DNA of 64,000 nt from Candidatus Omnitrophota bacterium (GTDB lineage: Bacteria; Omnitrophota; Koll11; Duberdicusellales; 4484-171), in the NCBI GenBank assembly GCA_030692055.1, contig JAUYCY010000072.1, positions 1 to 64,000 of the forward strand, read 5' to 3'. The notes under the pieces are model-generated. The model saw only the letters and a program-made list of their open reading frames with translations. It was not told the DNA's origin and did no database searches. Positions within the stretch are counted from its first letter, which is position 1, and each line of letters starts with the position of its first letter. Shown one piece after another: positions 23,370 through 32,920 of this stretch. The position numbers were made by a program, and so were the translations under genes.

Positions 23370-24584
23370 ATGAATGTTATTGAATTTAATGGAGTCTATA
23401 AGAAATTTAGAAAAGGCGAGAGGTTTAATTCGTTAAGAGACGCAATACCTAATTTATTCCGCAAAAATAACGGACTAGTAAATGAAGAGTTTTGGGCATT
23501 AAATAACGTCAGTTTTGATATAAAAAAGGGAGATGTTCTGGGAATTATTGGGCCCAATGGCGCAGGAAAAAGCACGATTTTAAAGCTTTTATCAAAAATT
23601 ATGAATCCCAATAAAGGGGAAATCAAAATTAGAGGAAGGATATCTGCTTTGATAGAGGTAGCTGCCGGGTTCCATGATGAATTGACGGGCAAAGAAAACA
23701 TTTATCTTAATGGCACAATTCTAGGGATGAGCAGAAAGGAAATTAATAGTAAATTTGATAAGATTGTTGAGTTTTCAGGGTTGGCCGAATTTATAAATAC
23801 ACCGGTAAAAAGGTATTCTTCAGGAATGCATTCTCGTTTAGGTTTTTCTGTAGCTGCTCATCTGGACCCGGATATCTTACTGGTTGATGAGGTGTTAGCA
23901 GTAGGTGATATATCATTTCAAGCTAAATGCGCCCAAAAGATGAGAGAGTTACTTAATAGTGGAGCCACCATAGTTTTAGTTTCGCATAATCTTTCTTTAA
24001 TTCAGAGCTTATGCAAAAGAGTAATTCTCCTAAACAAGGGAGTAATTGCGCAGGATGGAGCCACGGATGAAGTAATTCCTTACTATGAAAATATCGTTTA
24101 TCAGGAACAAGAACAGGAAATTAGAAAGAAAGATATTTCAGGGGATTATTTTTTAAAGCCAAATCAAGATACTATTGTAAATATTTCCAATGTGGCTTTT
24201 TTTAATAACGAGCATAACAAGAAAAATATTTTTAAATTCGATGAACTTACTTATATTGAAGTAGATTATTATGCAAGAGAAATGATTGAAAGCCCGGTTT
24301 TTTCATTAGATATTATCCGGGCTGATGGAGTTTTATGCTGTTCATCAAATACAAAAGATAATTCGGGGTTTATAGGAAAGATTAGCGGCAAGGGAACAGT
24401 GACAATAGACTTAGGAAAAATGGGCTTAGCCCCTGGTATCTACATAACTAAAATATCAGTTTGGGATAGGGATATGATTCATCCATACGTGATTAGAAAG
24501 AAAGATATTTTTAGAATTGAAACCGATAGCCGCAATAAACAAATTGACGGTATTTTTTTACCGCGCCTAGTGTGGTCAAAGTAA
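23370..24584 (+). CDS. ABC exporter ATP-binding protein with Wzt-type C-terminal domain
   Basis: The 404-residue protein has an ABC ATPase (Walker A GPNGAGKST, signature YSSGMHSRLGF, Walker B ILLVDEVLAVGD) to about residue 240. A C-terminal beta-sandwich (about 265-400) is like the Wzt domain that reads the glycan's terminal modification. It pairs with the permease at 22572. GGAG lies before the ATG. Confidence 0.9.
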   Translation: MNVIEFNGVYKKFRKGERFNSLRDAIPNLFRKNNGLVNEEFWALNNVSFDIKKGDVLGIIGPNGAGKSTILKLLSKIMNPNKGEIKIRGRISALIEVAAGFHDELTGKENIYLNGTILGMSRKEINSKFDKIVEFSGLAEFINTPVKRYSSGMHSRLGFSVAAHLDPDILLVDEVLAVGDISFQAKCAQKMRELLNSGATIVLVSHNLSLIQSLCKRVILLNKGVIAQDGATDEVIPYYENIVYQEQEQEIRKKDISGDYFLKPNQDTIVNISNVAFFNNEHNKKNIFKFDELTYIEVDYYAREMIESPVFSLDIIRADGVLCCSSNTKDNSGFIGKISGKGTVTIDLGKMGLAPGIYITKISVWDRDMIHPYVIRKKDIFRIETDSRNKQIDGIFLPRLVWSK

Positions 24585-24599
24585 GATCATAGAATAGAT

Positions 24600-24821
24600 T
24601 TTAGTAATTTTAAAAAAGCCAAATAAGAAGATAAAGCAGAAATTTTCAAGTTGCTTAAATTAGTTAATATGCACTATATGCCTTCGCAAGAAATGCCGGC
24701 CTTAACCTATGAAAATTATTTTGTGGCTAAAATAGACGAGAAAATCGCGGGTTTTTGTGCATATAAAATAGTTTCTTCGCTAATAAATCAATATGTAATG
24801 TCGTTTCAGTTATATATTTAA
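24600..24821 (+). pseudogene. Decayed GNAT acetyltransferase fragment
   Basis: The frame reads FSNFKKAK, a TAA at 24624, then EDKAEIFKLLKLVNMHYM and NYFVAKIDEKIAGFCAYK before a stop at 24821. This looks like the first half of a GNAT acetyltransferase with an in-frame stop and no C-terminal half. An ATG at 24669 could give a 50-residue peptide. Family match is from memory. Confidence 0.5.
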
Positions 24822-24845
24822 TAGTCAGTTGAAAGGGATGTTGAT

Positions 24846-25526
24846 ATGAGGATTTTTAACCGTAGCTATTTAAAAACATTTATATTTGAACAAAAATGCA
24901 TCCCTTGTCGCGTAAAAAAGCAATACTATTTATTCAGAAATAAGATTTTTAACATAAATACTAAGAAATATTGGGATAATGTTTGGTTAGCCGAAGCAAA
25001 TAATATACCTGAGCACAGATTTCATCCTTTGCTTTTTGAAAAGATCGTATCAATGGTCCCCTGTAAAAGTAAAATTTTAGAGTTGGGTTGCGGTTTGGGA
25101 ATACTTCTAGAAAAGTTGAAAAATAATAATGAATGTGGTGTATTCGGTATCGATTTTTCTGAAGAAGCGATTGATTTCATAAGGAGTAAGAAACTGCAAG
25201 GGATGACTGCAAAAGTGCCTCCTATAAATCTGTCTTCAAACTCATTTGATGTAGCAATAGCTATTGAACTATTAGAACATATAAATAATCAAAATGAGCT
25301 TTTGAGGGAAATGTATAGGGTAACTAAACCGAATGGCTTTTTAATTATTGCGGTTCCTGACAATACATTGCATCCGGATCAAAAAAGAGAACACGTGTCG
25401 ATTTTTGATGAAAGAAAATTATATAAACTGATGTTAAAATTAAAATTGAAAGAAATAGAAATTGTTAGAATACAAGAGAAGGAACCCGAGAAAATATTCA
25501 GATTGATAGTAAAAGGAAAAAAATGA
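24846..25526 (+). CDS. Class I SAM-dependent methyltransferase
   Basis: The 226-residue protein has the SAM-binding motif ILELGCGLG (from about residue 77), an acidic end of strand 2 (GIDFSEEAI) and IELLEHI. It probably methylates a glycan or lipid intermediate. Its stop overlaps the next gene by ATGA. From here to about 31.7 kb the DNA is clearly more AT-rich than in the flanks, as is common for exchanged glycan genes. Confidence 0.85.
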   Translation: MRIFNRSYLKTFIFEQKCIPCRVKKQYYLFRNKIFNINTKKYWDNVWLAEANNIPEHRFHPLLFEKIVSMVPCKSKILELGCGLGILLEKLKNNNECGVFGIDFSEEAIDFIRSKKLQGMTAKVPPINLSSNSFDVAIAIELLEHINNQNELLREMYRVTKPNGFLIIAVPDNTLHPDQKREHVSIFDERKLYKLMLKLKLKEIEIVRIQEKEPEKIFRLIVKGKK

Positions 25527-26476
25527 CTAAAGTATTAGTTGTTATACCTATTTTTAATGGAGAAAAATATATTGCTGAAGCAATCGACAGTGTTCTTTCT
25601 CAAACATATCAAGATTTTCAAATTGTTGTTGTCGATGATGGTTCAAATGATAATACCGAAAAAATTGTTCTGAGTTATATTGATAAATATCCTTCAAAAA
25701 TAAAATATATACGTCAGAATAATGGAGGAGCGGCTTCAGCTAGAAACAGGGGCATAAAATCAGTAAGTAGCGAATACGTTGCTTTTGTCGATCATGATGA
25801 TGTCTGGTTACCAGAGAAATTAAAGTATAATATGGAAGTTTTAGAAAATAAGAAACACTTAGCTTTTGTTTGTTCAGAGGCCTATCGAATAAATGAACAT
25901 GGCGAAATAATTGATAAACTTCAGAGATTGAGCAAAGATGCCGAGGATTTTGAATCTCTTTTTAATAGAAATTTTGTTCTCACTTTAACAGTTACTGCGA
26001 GACGCAGCTCTATCGAAAATGTAGGCTTTTTCGATGAAAAAATTTCTTATAGTGAAGATTACGATTTGTGGCTACGATTAGCTAAACACTATAAATACAA
26101 ATATATTGACCTCCCGCTTGCTAAATACAGAACACATTCAAGCCAGAAAAGCAGCAACTTATATATGATTTATGCAAACATATTAAAAACGTTAAAAAAG
26201 AAAGAAATTTCCAATAATGTAAATTTTTTAACATATCGAAAAAAAATTGCAAAACTTTATTACCATTTAGGAGAAATTTGTGTTCAAAATAATAATTACT
26301 TGCAAGCTTCGCTGGATTTTTTGCATTCATTGAATATGCACCCGATTATTGGTTATTACATTTGGCCCGATGAAATAAAAAAAATTAGATTTACATTTAT
26401 TTATAGAATTTTTAGAATATATTTTCTTTGTATTTATTTTCTCGCGCGTGCAATAAAAAATAATTATTTAATATGA
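25523..26476 (+). CDS. Glycosyltransferase family 2
   Basis: The 317-residue protein has a GT-A fold: VVIPIFNGEKYI at the N-terminus, VVVDDGSNDNT, and the metal-binding DHDD at about residue 91. A C-terminal hydrophobic stretch (about 293-310) may attach it to the membrane. It adds one sugar in EPS assembly; donor unknown. It overlaps both neighbours by four bases. Confidence 0.88.
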   Translation: MTKVLVVIPIFNGEKYIAEAIDSVLSQTYQDFQIVVVDDGSNDNTEKIVLSYIDKYPSKIKYIRQNNGGAASARNRGIKSVSSEYVAFVDHDDVWLPEKLKYNMEVLENKKHLAFVCSEAYRINEHGEIIDKLQRLSKDAEDFESLFNRNFVLTLTVTARRSSIENVGFFDEKISYSEDYDLWLRLAKHYKYKYIDLPLAKYRTHSSQKSSNLYMIYANILKTLKKKEISNNVNFLTYRKKIAKLYYHLGEICVQNNNYLQASLDFLHSLNMHPIIGYYIWPDEIKKIRFTFIYRIFRIYFLCIYFLARAIKNNYLI

Positions 26477-27621
26477 TTTTACATGACAAGAAAAAGATAC
26501 TGTTTGTAAATGATACAACTGAACTATATGGGGCTGAGGTTAGTCTACTTGAGATGACCAGTTCGTTACGTGAATATAAACCCCTAGTCCTTCTTCCTGG
26601 AGTAGGTCCTTTACAGCAGGCTCTAGAATCCCGTAATATTGATGTATTAATCAGAAATTTTAAACAAGATATGGGATTATTAAAAAATAATCTTATTTTT
26701 TTTAGATTGCTAAATACTGTTTTGTCGGAAAATTCAATAAGTCTTTTACACCTTAACAAGCCTTTTGATTACATTTTTTCAGCGCGATATGTATCTTGGA
26801 TAAAAAAAATCCCAGCTGTTGTTCATGTTAGAGGAAAATATTGGCCCAGGATATCACAAAAAATCCTTTTATCAAGATTCGATAGGATTATTTGTGTATC
26901 TGAATACTGTAAAGACTATCTTCTGCAGAAAAGAAGGTCTGATTTCTTGTGTCGAATTTCTCCTGAAAAGACCACGGTAATTTATGATGGGAAAAGACTT
27001 GAGAGTTTTTATTTTGATTACGATAAAAGGTGTTCTGCACGCAGAAAATTAGATGTAAGTAATCACGAAATTGTTATAGCTTTGATCGGTTATTTAAATC
27101 CAAACAAAGGTCAAGATAAATTCATAGAATTGGCTTATGAATTATTAAAGTATAACCAAAGTTTGAAATTTTTTATCATAGGAGATACTATTAATGAAAA
27201 ATATATGGATTATAAAAACAGATTATTAAGGTTAATTGAGCAATATGGACTAAAAGATAAATGTATTTTAACAGGTTTTATAAATACTTCTGATGTGTTG
27301 TTTGGTATTGACATCCTTGTTAATTTAAGTAAACATGAAGGGCTTTGTCATAGTGTAATAGAAGCTATGGCAGCAGAGCGAGTTGTAGTTGCTAATGCCG
27401 TAGGGGGTATCCCTGAGGTTATAGGAAGCGATGGGGCGGGTTTTCTAGTTGAAGTCAATAATATATATAAAATGAAAGATATCATTTCTAAATGCGCTGA
27501 CGATGAGAAAATAAGAATAGAAATAGGTAAAAAGGCTAAAGAAAGAGTAACAAAATTATTTAATATTAATGATTATATAGACAAAATAGAAAAATTATAT
27601 GGAAAGCTCTTGTCTAATTAG
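26473..27621 (+). CDS. Glycosyltransferase family 4
   Basis: The 382-residue GT-B enzyme has the C-terminal donor-binding motif SKHEGLCHSVIEAMAAE with an EX7E pattern and the GGIPEV loop. The N-terminal acceptor domain begins ILFVNDTTELYGAEVSLLEM. It overlaps the GT2 gene upstream by ATGA. Confidence 0.88.
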   Translation: MILHDKKKILFVNDTTELYGAEVSLLEMTSSLREYKPLVLLPGVGPLQQALESRNIDVLIRNFKQDMGLLKNNLIFFRLLNTVLSENSISLLHLNKPFDYIFSARYVSWIKKIPAVVHVRGKYWPRISQKILLSRFDRIICVSEYCKDYLLQKRRSDFLCRISPEKTTVIYDGKRLESFYFDYDKRCSARRKLDVSNHEIVIALIGYLNPNKGQDKFIELAYELLKYNQSLKFFIIGDTINEKYMDYKNRLLRLIEQYGLKDKCILTGFINTSDVLFGIDILVNLSKHEGLCHSVIEAMAAERVVVANAVGGIPEVIGSDGAGFLVEVNNIYKMKDIISKCADDEKIRIEIGKKAKERVTKLFNINDYIDKIEKLYGKLLSN

Positions 27622-27635
27622 TAATTAAATTTATT

Positions 27636-28505
27636 ATGATAAAAATAAGTGTAATCATACCTACTTTTAATTGCGGAAAGTATATTTCCGATGCGATTAA
27701 GAGCGTTTTATCTCAACGTTACACTGACTACGAAATAATCGTTGTTGACGATGGTTCCATAGACAACACTAAAGACATACTGCATTCTTACATTGATAAA
27801 GGAATCGTGAAGTATATTTACCAAAAAAATAAAGGTTTACCAGGCGCGAGAAATACAGGAATAAAAGAGGCGAAAGGTGAATTTATTGCTTTGTTAGATG
27901 CTGACGATGAGTTTATGCCTGGCACTTTAGATAAATGTTTTTCTGCTATTAATCAATCTGGTGCCGATTGGTGCATAACCGATATTTTAAGATTAGAAAA
28001 TGGAAAGGAAGAAATAAAAAGATCGCAAGTACCGGTAGATAACTATCTTATCAATATATTGAAACGGGATTTTATTAGATGGGCAGTTTTCTTTAAAAAA
28101 AAGGTTCTTTTTGAGATTGACCTGTATGACGAAGCAATGATTAACAGGGAAGATTGGGATATAAATATACGGCTTATAGAAGCAAATAAGAAATTTTTAT
28201 ATATACCAGAACCTCTTTATAAATACAAAATCAGGAAAAAAAGTATAACAAAGAACAATACAAAAAAAATTCTTTTTTTTACCTTAAAACTTTTACAAAA
28301 ACATCACAAAAATCTTGCAGATTCAGGTAATAAACAAGTAGCCAAAATTTATTCTCAAAATATGTGGGATTTGGCAAGAGAGTTTCTATACGAATTAAAA
28401 GATATAAAAAGCTTTATTTATTGCATTAAAGAAAGCATGAAATATGATTTCGATCTAAAGCGTTTAATTAAACCATTAATTCTAAGATTTAAAAAGACAA
28501 GATAA
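27636..28505 (+). CDS. Glycosyltransferase family 2
   Basis: The 289-residue GT-A enzyme has VIIPTFNCGKYI, VVDDGSIDNT and the DADDE metal motif at about residue 90. NREDWDINIRL is the usual acidic active-site region. No membrane helix is obvious. It lies 14 bases after the GT4 gene and 1 base before the next. Confidence 0.88.
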   Translation: MIKISVIIPTFNCGKYISDAIKSVLSQRYTDYEIIVVDDGSIDNTKDILHSYIDKGIVKYIYQKNKGLPGARNTGIKEAKGEFIALLDADDEFMPGTLDKCFSAINQSGADWCITDILRLENGKEEIKRSQVPVDNYLINILKRDFIRWAVFFKKKVLFEIDLYDEAMINREDWDINIRLIEANKKFLYIPEPLYKYKIRKKSITKNNTKKILFFTLKLLQKHHKNLADSGNKQVAKIYSQNMWDLAREFLYELKDIKSFIYCIKESMKYDFDLKRLIKPLILRFKKTR

Positions 28506-28506
28506 A

Positions 28507-29634
28507 ATGAAAATTGCAATAAATGCTACCTCATTGAATGGGTTAGAAAGAAGCGGATTATTTGTTTATACTGACAACTTACTAAATAATCTTGCCGCGG
28601 CTGATCCGAAAAATGAATATTTTATCTTATTTAATTCATTACGCAGAAAGTCGCATCAAATGCCTGGTTCTAATAAGAGCAACTTTAAAAAAGTTGTTTT
28701 ACCAGTTCCAGATATGAAGTTTCCTTTGAGAAATTTTATCTTAAATAATTGTTTCTTACCTAATTTTTTTAAGAAAAATAACTGTGATATTTATCATGCT
28801 CCTGCGGGGTTTAGTCTGCCTAGCGCAAATCGCATTAAGAAAATATTAACCGTCCATGATTTAAGGACGTTAAAAATAGCAGATAATGATTATCCTCAGG
28901 ATATCAGTTCTTTACGTAAGGCGCTGAAATCAGCTGATGTTTGTATAACAGTATCTGAAGCAACTAAAAAAGATATCTTAGATAATTTTAATGTGCTACC
29001 TAATAAGATAAAAGTAGTCTACGAGGGCGCAGAAGAAAGATTTAAGCCAATAAATGACCAAAATAAGTTAGATTACATACGTAATAAATACGGTTTAAAT
29101 AAAAAATACTTTTTTTCTGTAGGCGCAGCTCCCAGAAAAAACGTTGAGCGTCTTATAAGAGCGTTCAAATTATTTAAATTTAATAATGATTTTTTATTAG
29201 CGATAGGAGGAGAGGGAAGCAGCGGCCCATGGGCCGCTAAACATAAAAGCTTAATTAGGGATTTAGGCTTAGAAAACAAGGTGATAATGCTTGGATATAT
29301 ACCGGATGATGATTTGCCCATGCTATATAACGCAAGTGAATGTTTTGTTTTCCCTTCTCTTTATGAGGGTTTTGGGATTCCTCTTCTAGAGGCAATGAAT
29401 TGCGGGGTTCCCATAATTGCATCTAATGTTTCTTCGTTACCGGAAATTGGCGGTGACGCCGCTTTGTATGTTGACCCCTATGATGAAACAAGTATCGCTA
29501 AGGCGATGAAAAAAATAGCAGAAGATGAGCAGTTGAAAAAACAGCTTATCGAAAAAGGATTTAAGAGGGCGAAGGAATTTAGCTGGCAAAAAATGGCCAG
29601 AGAGATTCTTCAAATCTACAATGAGCTTATTTAA
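28507..29634 (+). CDS. Glycosyltransferase family 4
   Basis: The 375-residue GT-B enzyme is similar to mannosyltransferases of the WbdB/WbaZ type: a SGLFVYTDNLL segment near the N-terminus, a PRKNVERLIRAF donor-domain start and FPSLYEGFGIPLLEAM with the EX7E pattern. The substrate is not readable. Its stop overlaps the next gene. Confidence 0.88.
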   Translation: MKIAINATSLNGLERSGLFVYTDNLLNNLAAADPKNEYFILFNSLRRKSHQMPGSNKSNFKKVVLPVPDMKFPLRNFILNNCFLPNFFKKNNCDIYHAPAGFSLPSANRIKKILTVHDLRTLKIADNDYPQDISSLRKALKSADVCITVSEATKKDILDNFNVLPNKIKVVYEGAEERFKPINDQNKLDYIRNKYGLNKKYFFSVGAAPRKNVERLIRAFKLFKFNNDFLLAIGGEGSSGPWAAKHKSLIRDLGLENKVIMLGYIPDDDLPMLYNASECFVFPSLYEGFGIPLLEAMNCGVPIIASNVSSLPEIGGDAALYVDPYDETSIAKAMKKIAEDEQLKKQLIEKGFKRAKEFSWQKMAREILQIYNELI

Positions 29635-30547
29635 TAAACAAAACTCCGATTCCTCCAGATTCGTCATCCTTATGTACCATAAGGTGGGTAATAATTATTC
29701 TGAATTTATTCCTGCTTTAAATTCGAAGGTTTTTGAAAAGCAAATAAAGCTATTAACAAAGCTATATGATGTCGTTTCCTTAGAAGATATTTTTTCACAA
29801 AGGATTAAGGATAGAAAAAGAGCTAAAGCAGTAATAACTTTTGATGATGGCTATAAATGTATCTATAAGTATGCGTTCCCTATTTTAAAAAAATATAAAA
29901 TACCAGCAAATGTATTTTTAACCGTAGATGCAGTAGAGTCCAATCAACCTATATGGTCTGATTTATTAAGTTGCTATATAGGTTTTACTAAGATGAATGC
30001 GCTAGAGTTATCTATAGGTGAAAATAAATTTCATTTTGAACTTACAGATAGAAATAGAAGATTAAACTCTTTGAACCAAATAAAGGCATTGTTAAAAGGG
30101 TTGCAAGAAGCGCAAAAATTATTACTTTTGGAAGAAATAAAGCAAAAATTAGATGTAGATAATCCTGACAATGGGATCTTAGATATGCTTTCTTGGGATG
30201 AGATTAAGGAAATGTCTGAGAATAACATTTATTTTGGTGGACATACCTTAACGCATCCAATTTTAACAAAAATAACATTAGAAAAGGCAAAACATGAAGT
30301 TTTGAACTCTAAGGAGATTATAGAGAAAATGATAGGTAGGCCCGTAACCACTTTTGCATATCCTAATGGGCAAAGTGATGATTTTAATAGTGATATAAAG
30401 AAGATATTAAGTGAATCAGGTTATAAGTCAGCCTGCACGACCGTATTTGGTAAAAATGACATTAATACTGACAGATATGAATTAAGAAGGATATATACTT
30501 CTGGAAACAGTTTATTCAAGTTTAGATTAAGATTAAGGAAGGCATAG
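29621..30547 (+). CDS. Polysaccharide deacetylase (NodB domain)
   Basis: The 308-residue protein has MYHKVG, ITFDDGYK (catalytic Asp and metal Asp) and a GGHTLTHPIL metal motif, all typical of carbohydrate esterase family 4. There is no signal peptide, so it may act on cytoplasmic glycan intermediates, or be exported by an unseen route. The ATG at 29621 overlaps the previous gene by 14 bases. Confidence 0.87.
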   Translation: MSLFNKQNSDSSRFVILMYHKVGNNYSEFIPALNSKVFEKQIKLLTKLYDVVSLEDIFSQRIKDRKRAKAVITFDDGYKCIYKYAFPILKKYKIPANVFLTVDAVESNQPIWSDLLSCYIGFTKMNALELSIGENKFHFELTDRNRRLNSLNQIKALLKGLQEAQKLLLLEEIKQKLDVDNPDNGILDMLSWDEIKEMSENNIYFGGHTLTHPILTKITLEKAKHEVLNSKEIIEKMIGRPVTTFAYPNGQSDDFNSDIKKILSESGYKSACTTVFGKNDINTDRYELRRIYTSGNSLFKFRLRLRKA

Positions 30548-31665
30548 TGAACTCTACCCTGATAACAGAAAATGAATTTTCCACAATGAAAAGTGATTGG
30601 AATGCACTTTTACAGGAAAGCTCTAATGACGAGTTCTTTCTTACTTGGGAATGGGTATTTAACTGGTGGCAGGTTTATGGAAAAGGTAAGGAGCTTCTCA
30701 TAATTTCCGTAAAAGATAAAAATGGCAGCTTATTAGGCCTTGCTCCTTTTTATATAAGGAAAGAAAAGTTATATGGCTTTGTTACTGTCCAAAAGATTGT
30801 ATTTTTAGGAATAGGGGGCAATGTTGCCCCGGAATATTTGAATCTGATTATCAAAAGCGGATATGAAGAGATAGTAATCAAGGAAGTTTTTAATTACTTG
30901 ATGTCAATCAGTGATAAATGGTCAGTTTTATATTTTAGCGATATTTTAGGTAATCATAAAATAGCAGATTTTATTATTAAAGAGGCAAACGAGAGAAAGT
31001 TAGCGTTATTAAAACAAAAGATCGGGATACCGTGCGTTTATATTGCCCTTCCTGGCACATGGGAAGAAATGCAGCAGAGATTAGCCAGTAAGTTTAGATA
31101 CAATATTAAGTGGGGAAGAAAGAAGCTCTCTGAGATATCGGGTTCGCAAGTTAAGTTATTTTTTAATGAAGAGATACCGAATAAAACAATGGAAGAAATA
31201 TTTTCTCTACATAACAAAAGAATGGAAGAAAAAGGATTTAATGGAAAATTTCATCTTCAGGATTATAAGGCTTTCCATGTTCAATTATTAAAGTTGGCGC
31301 CTCAGCATAAAGCTTTAGCTGTGTTTCAAATTAATGATAAACCTATCGGTATGGTCTACGGGTATTATTATCAAGATAAAATATATTTCTATCAATCTGG
31401 TTTTGATCCGGATTCAGAATATAAAAAATATAGCATTGTTCAGATTTTACTTAGTTATCTAATAGAGAAATCAATTCAGTTAAAATGTAAAGAGTTTGAT
31501 CTGCTAAGGGGTGGAGAGGATTATAAATATAGGTGGACGAATTTAGAAAGAAATAAAGATTCTATTATGGTCTTTAATAACCGGAGCCTGAAAGGTAAAT
31601 TTTTCTTTTATAAGCATGCCCTTAGGCAAATTATAAAGAAAATGACAGGTAAGATAAATGTTTAA
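30547..31665 (+). CDS. FemAB/CelD-like GNAT acyltransferase
   Basis: The 372-residue protein starts at GTG (30547), which shares a base with the previous stop. It has the double GNAT fold of the XrtA-associated FemAB/BioF2-like family: EWVFNWWQVYG near the N-terminus and a C-terminal IVQILLSYLIEKSI / EFDLLRGGEDYKYRW. Such proteins acylate or add amino acids to glycan sugars. It overlaps the ligase gene by eight bases. Confidence 0.82.
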   Translation: MNSTLITENEFSTMKSDWNALLQESSNDEFFLTWEWVFNWWQVYGKGKELLIISVKDKNGSLLGLAPFYIRKEKLYGFVTVQKIVFLGIGGNVAPEYLNLIIKSGYEEIVIKEVFNYLMSISDKWSVLYFSDILGNHKIADFIIKEANERKLALLKQKIGIPCVYIALPGTWEEMQQRLASKFRYNIKWGRKKLSEISGSQVKLFFNEEIPNKTMEEIFSLHNKRMEEKGFNGKFHLQDYKAFHVQLLKLAPQHKALAVFQINDKPIGMVYGYYYQDKIYFYQSGFDPDSEYKKYSIVQILLSYLIEKSIQLKCKEFDLLRGGEDYKYRWTNLERNKDSIMVFNNRSLKGKFFFYKHALRQIIKKMTGKINV

Positions 31666-32920
31666 CTGGTTAATACTTATATTTGTGTTTTTAATACCAT
31701 TAGAAAACAAAACTTCAGTCTGGCTTAACTTTGGCGGTGGGATAAATCTGACTAATATTTTTATTTTTTTACTGATAATAATTTGGATTATTAGAGGTTT
31801 TAACAACAGATCTTTAGTTATAAAAAATGAGTTAAACTTTCCTATAGTTTTATTTATATTACTAATAACCTTGTCTATATTCACTGGATACGTAAAATTA
31901 GGAATTTCCTTTTTTGGAGATGAATTCCGGGTTTTTAAAAGTTTAATCTCTACTTTTTTACTCTTTTTTATTGTTGCTAATAATATTAGTAAAAAAAGGG
32001 ATATGGTGCGTATTGTTGGCGTTATAAGTTTTATGATTGTTTTTGTTTCTTTATTAAGTATCAAAGAATTCAGAGGAGCAGACATATATCATTATGATGA
32101 GGGAAGCAGAATTGAACTTTTTGGTATGCAGCCAAATATGTTAGGTGCTTTTTTTGCGCAATATATTCCAATATTTGCTGCTTTGTTTTTAATGTTGAAG
32201 AAATTGAGAGCAAGGATTTTTTATTTATTCCTTTTCTCAATATGTGCTCCGGGATTAATGTTTACATATTCCCGCGGTGCTTATTTAGGATTAATGGGAG
32301 CTTTAGTTATGATGGCAATTCTAGGAGGAGCTAAATCTTTTCGCAGGTCCACACTATTAATCGTATTTGCATTTTGCGCTATAAGTTTATTGTTTGGCCG
32401 CGGCCATCTTATCCCTGTATCAGTAAAAGAACGTTTTGATATGATAAAAGATCCGGGAGAAGATAAGAGCGTAGCCTTACGCAAAGAAGCCTGGGCTTTA
32501 GCAAAGGAATATATACGCCAATCGCCTCTGATAGGGCAAGGTTATGGCGCGTCAGATCAACTTTTATATTTGGAAAGTATTAAAGGTCAATTAGATACGC
32601 ATAATATGTATTTAGATATTGCCATGGAATCAGGTATCCCAGCTGTTTTAGTTTTTATGTGGATGATAATTAAGGCGATTCTAACTTCAGTAAAGGCTTA
32701 TCGTAGAACAGACGATGACTTTTACAAAGCAATTTGTTTAGGCTGTATTGGCTCAGTAGCTGCTTTAGCTATTGGCAATTATTTTGGAACCAGGCTAACG
32801 CTTCTTGCAGTAAATGGTTATTTCGGAATATTGTTAGGTTTAGTTGCGAGAATTCGCTATATAGAGCAAACAGATTTAGCCAAAGCTAAAAAAGGTGCTA
32901 AAAATAATTCAAAATGGTAA
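31658..32920 (+). CDS. O-antigen ligase/polymerase-like membrane protein
   Basis: The 420-residue protein has about ten membrane helices and a Wzy_C-type domain around FTYSRGAYLGLMGAL, followed by the large periplasmic loop (DTHNMYLDIAMESG) typical of O-antigen ligases. It polymerises or ligates the glycan at the periplasmic face. Overlaps connect it to both neighbours. Confidence 0.85.
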   Translation: MFNWLILIFVFLIPLENKTSVWLNFGGGINLTNIFIFLLIIIWIIRGFNNRSLVIKNELNFPIVLFILLITLSIFTGYVKLGISFFGDEFRVFKSLISTFLLFFIVANNISKKRDMVRIVGVISFMIVFVSLLSIKEFRGADIYHYDEGSRIELFGMQPNMLGAFFAQYIPIFAALFLMLKKLRARIFYLFLFSICAPGLMFTYSRGAYLGLMGALVMMAILGGAKSFRRSTLLIVFAFCAISLLFGRGHLIPVSVKERFDMIKDPGEDKSVALRKEAWALAKEYIRQSPLIGQGYGASDQLLYLESIKGQLDTHNMYLDIAMESGIPAVLVFMWMIIKAILTSVKAYRRTDDDFYKAICLGCIGSVAALAIGNYFGTRLTLLAVNGYFGILLGLVARIRYIEQTDLAKAKKGAKNNSKW

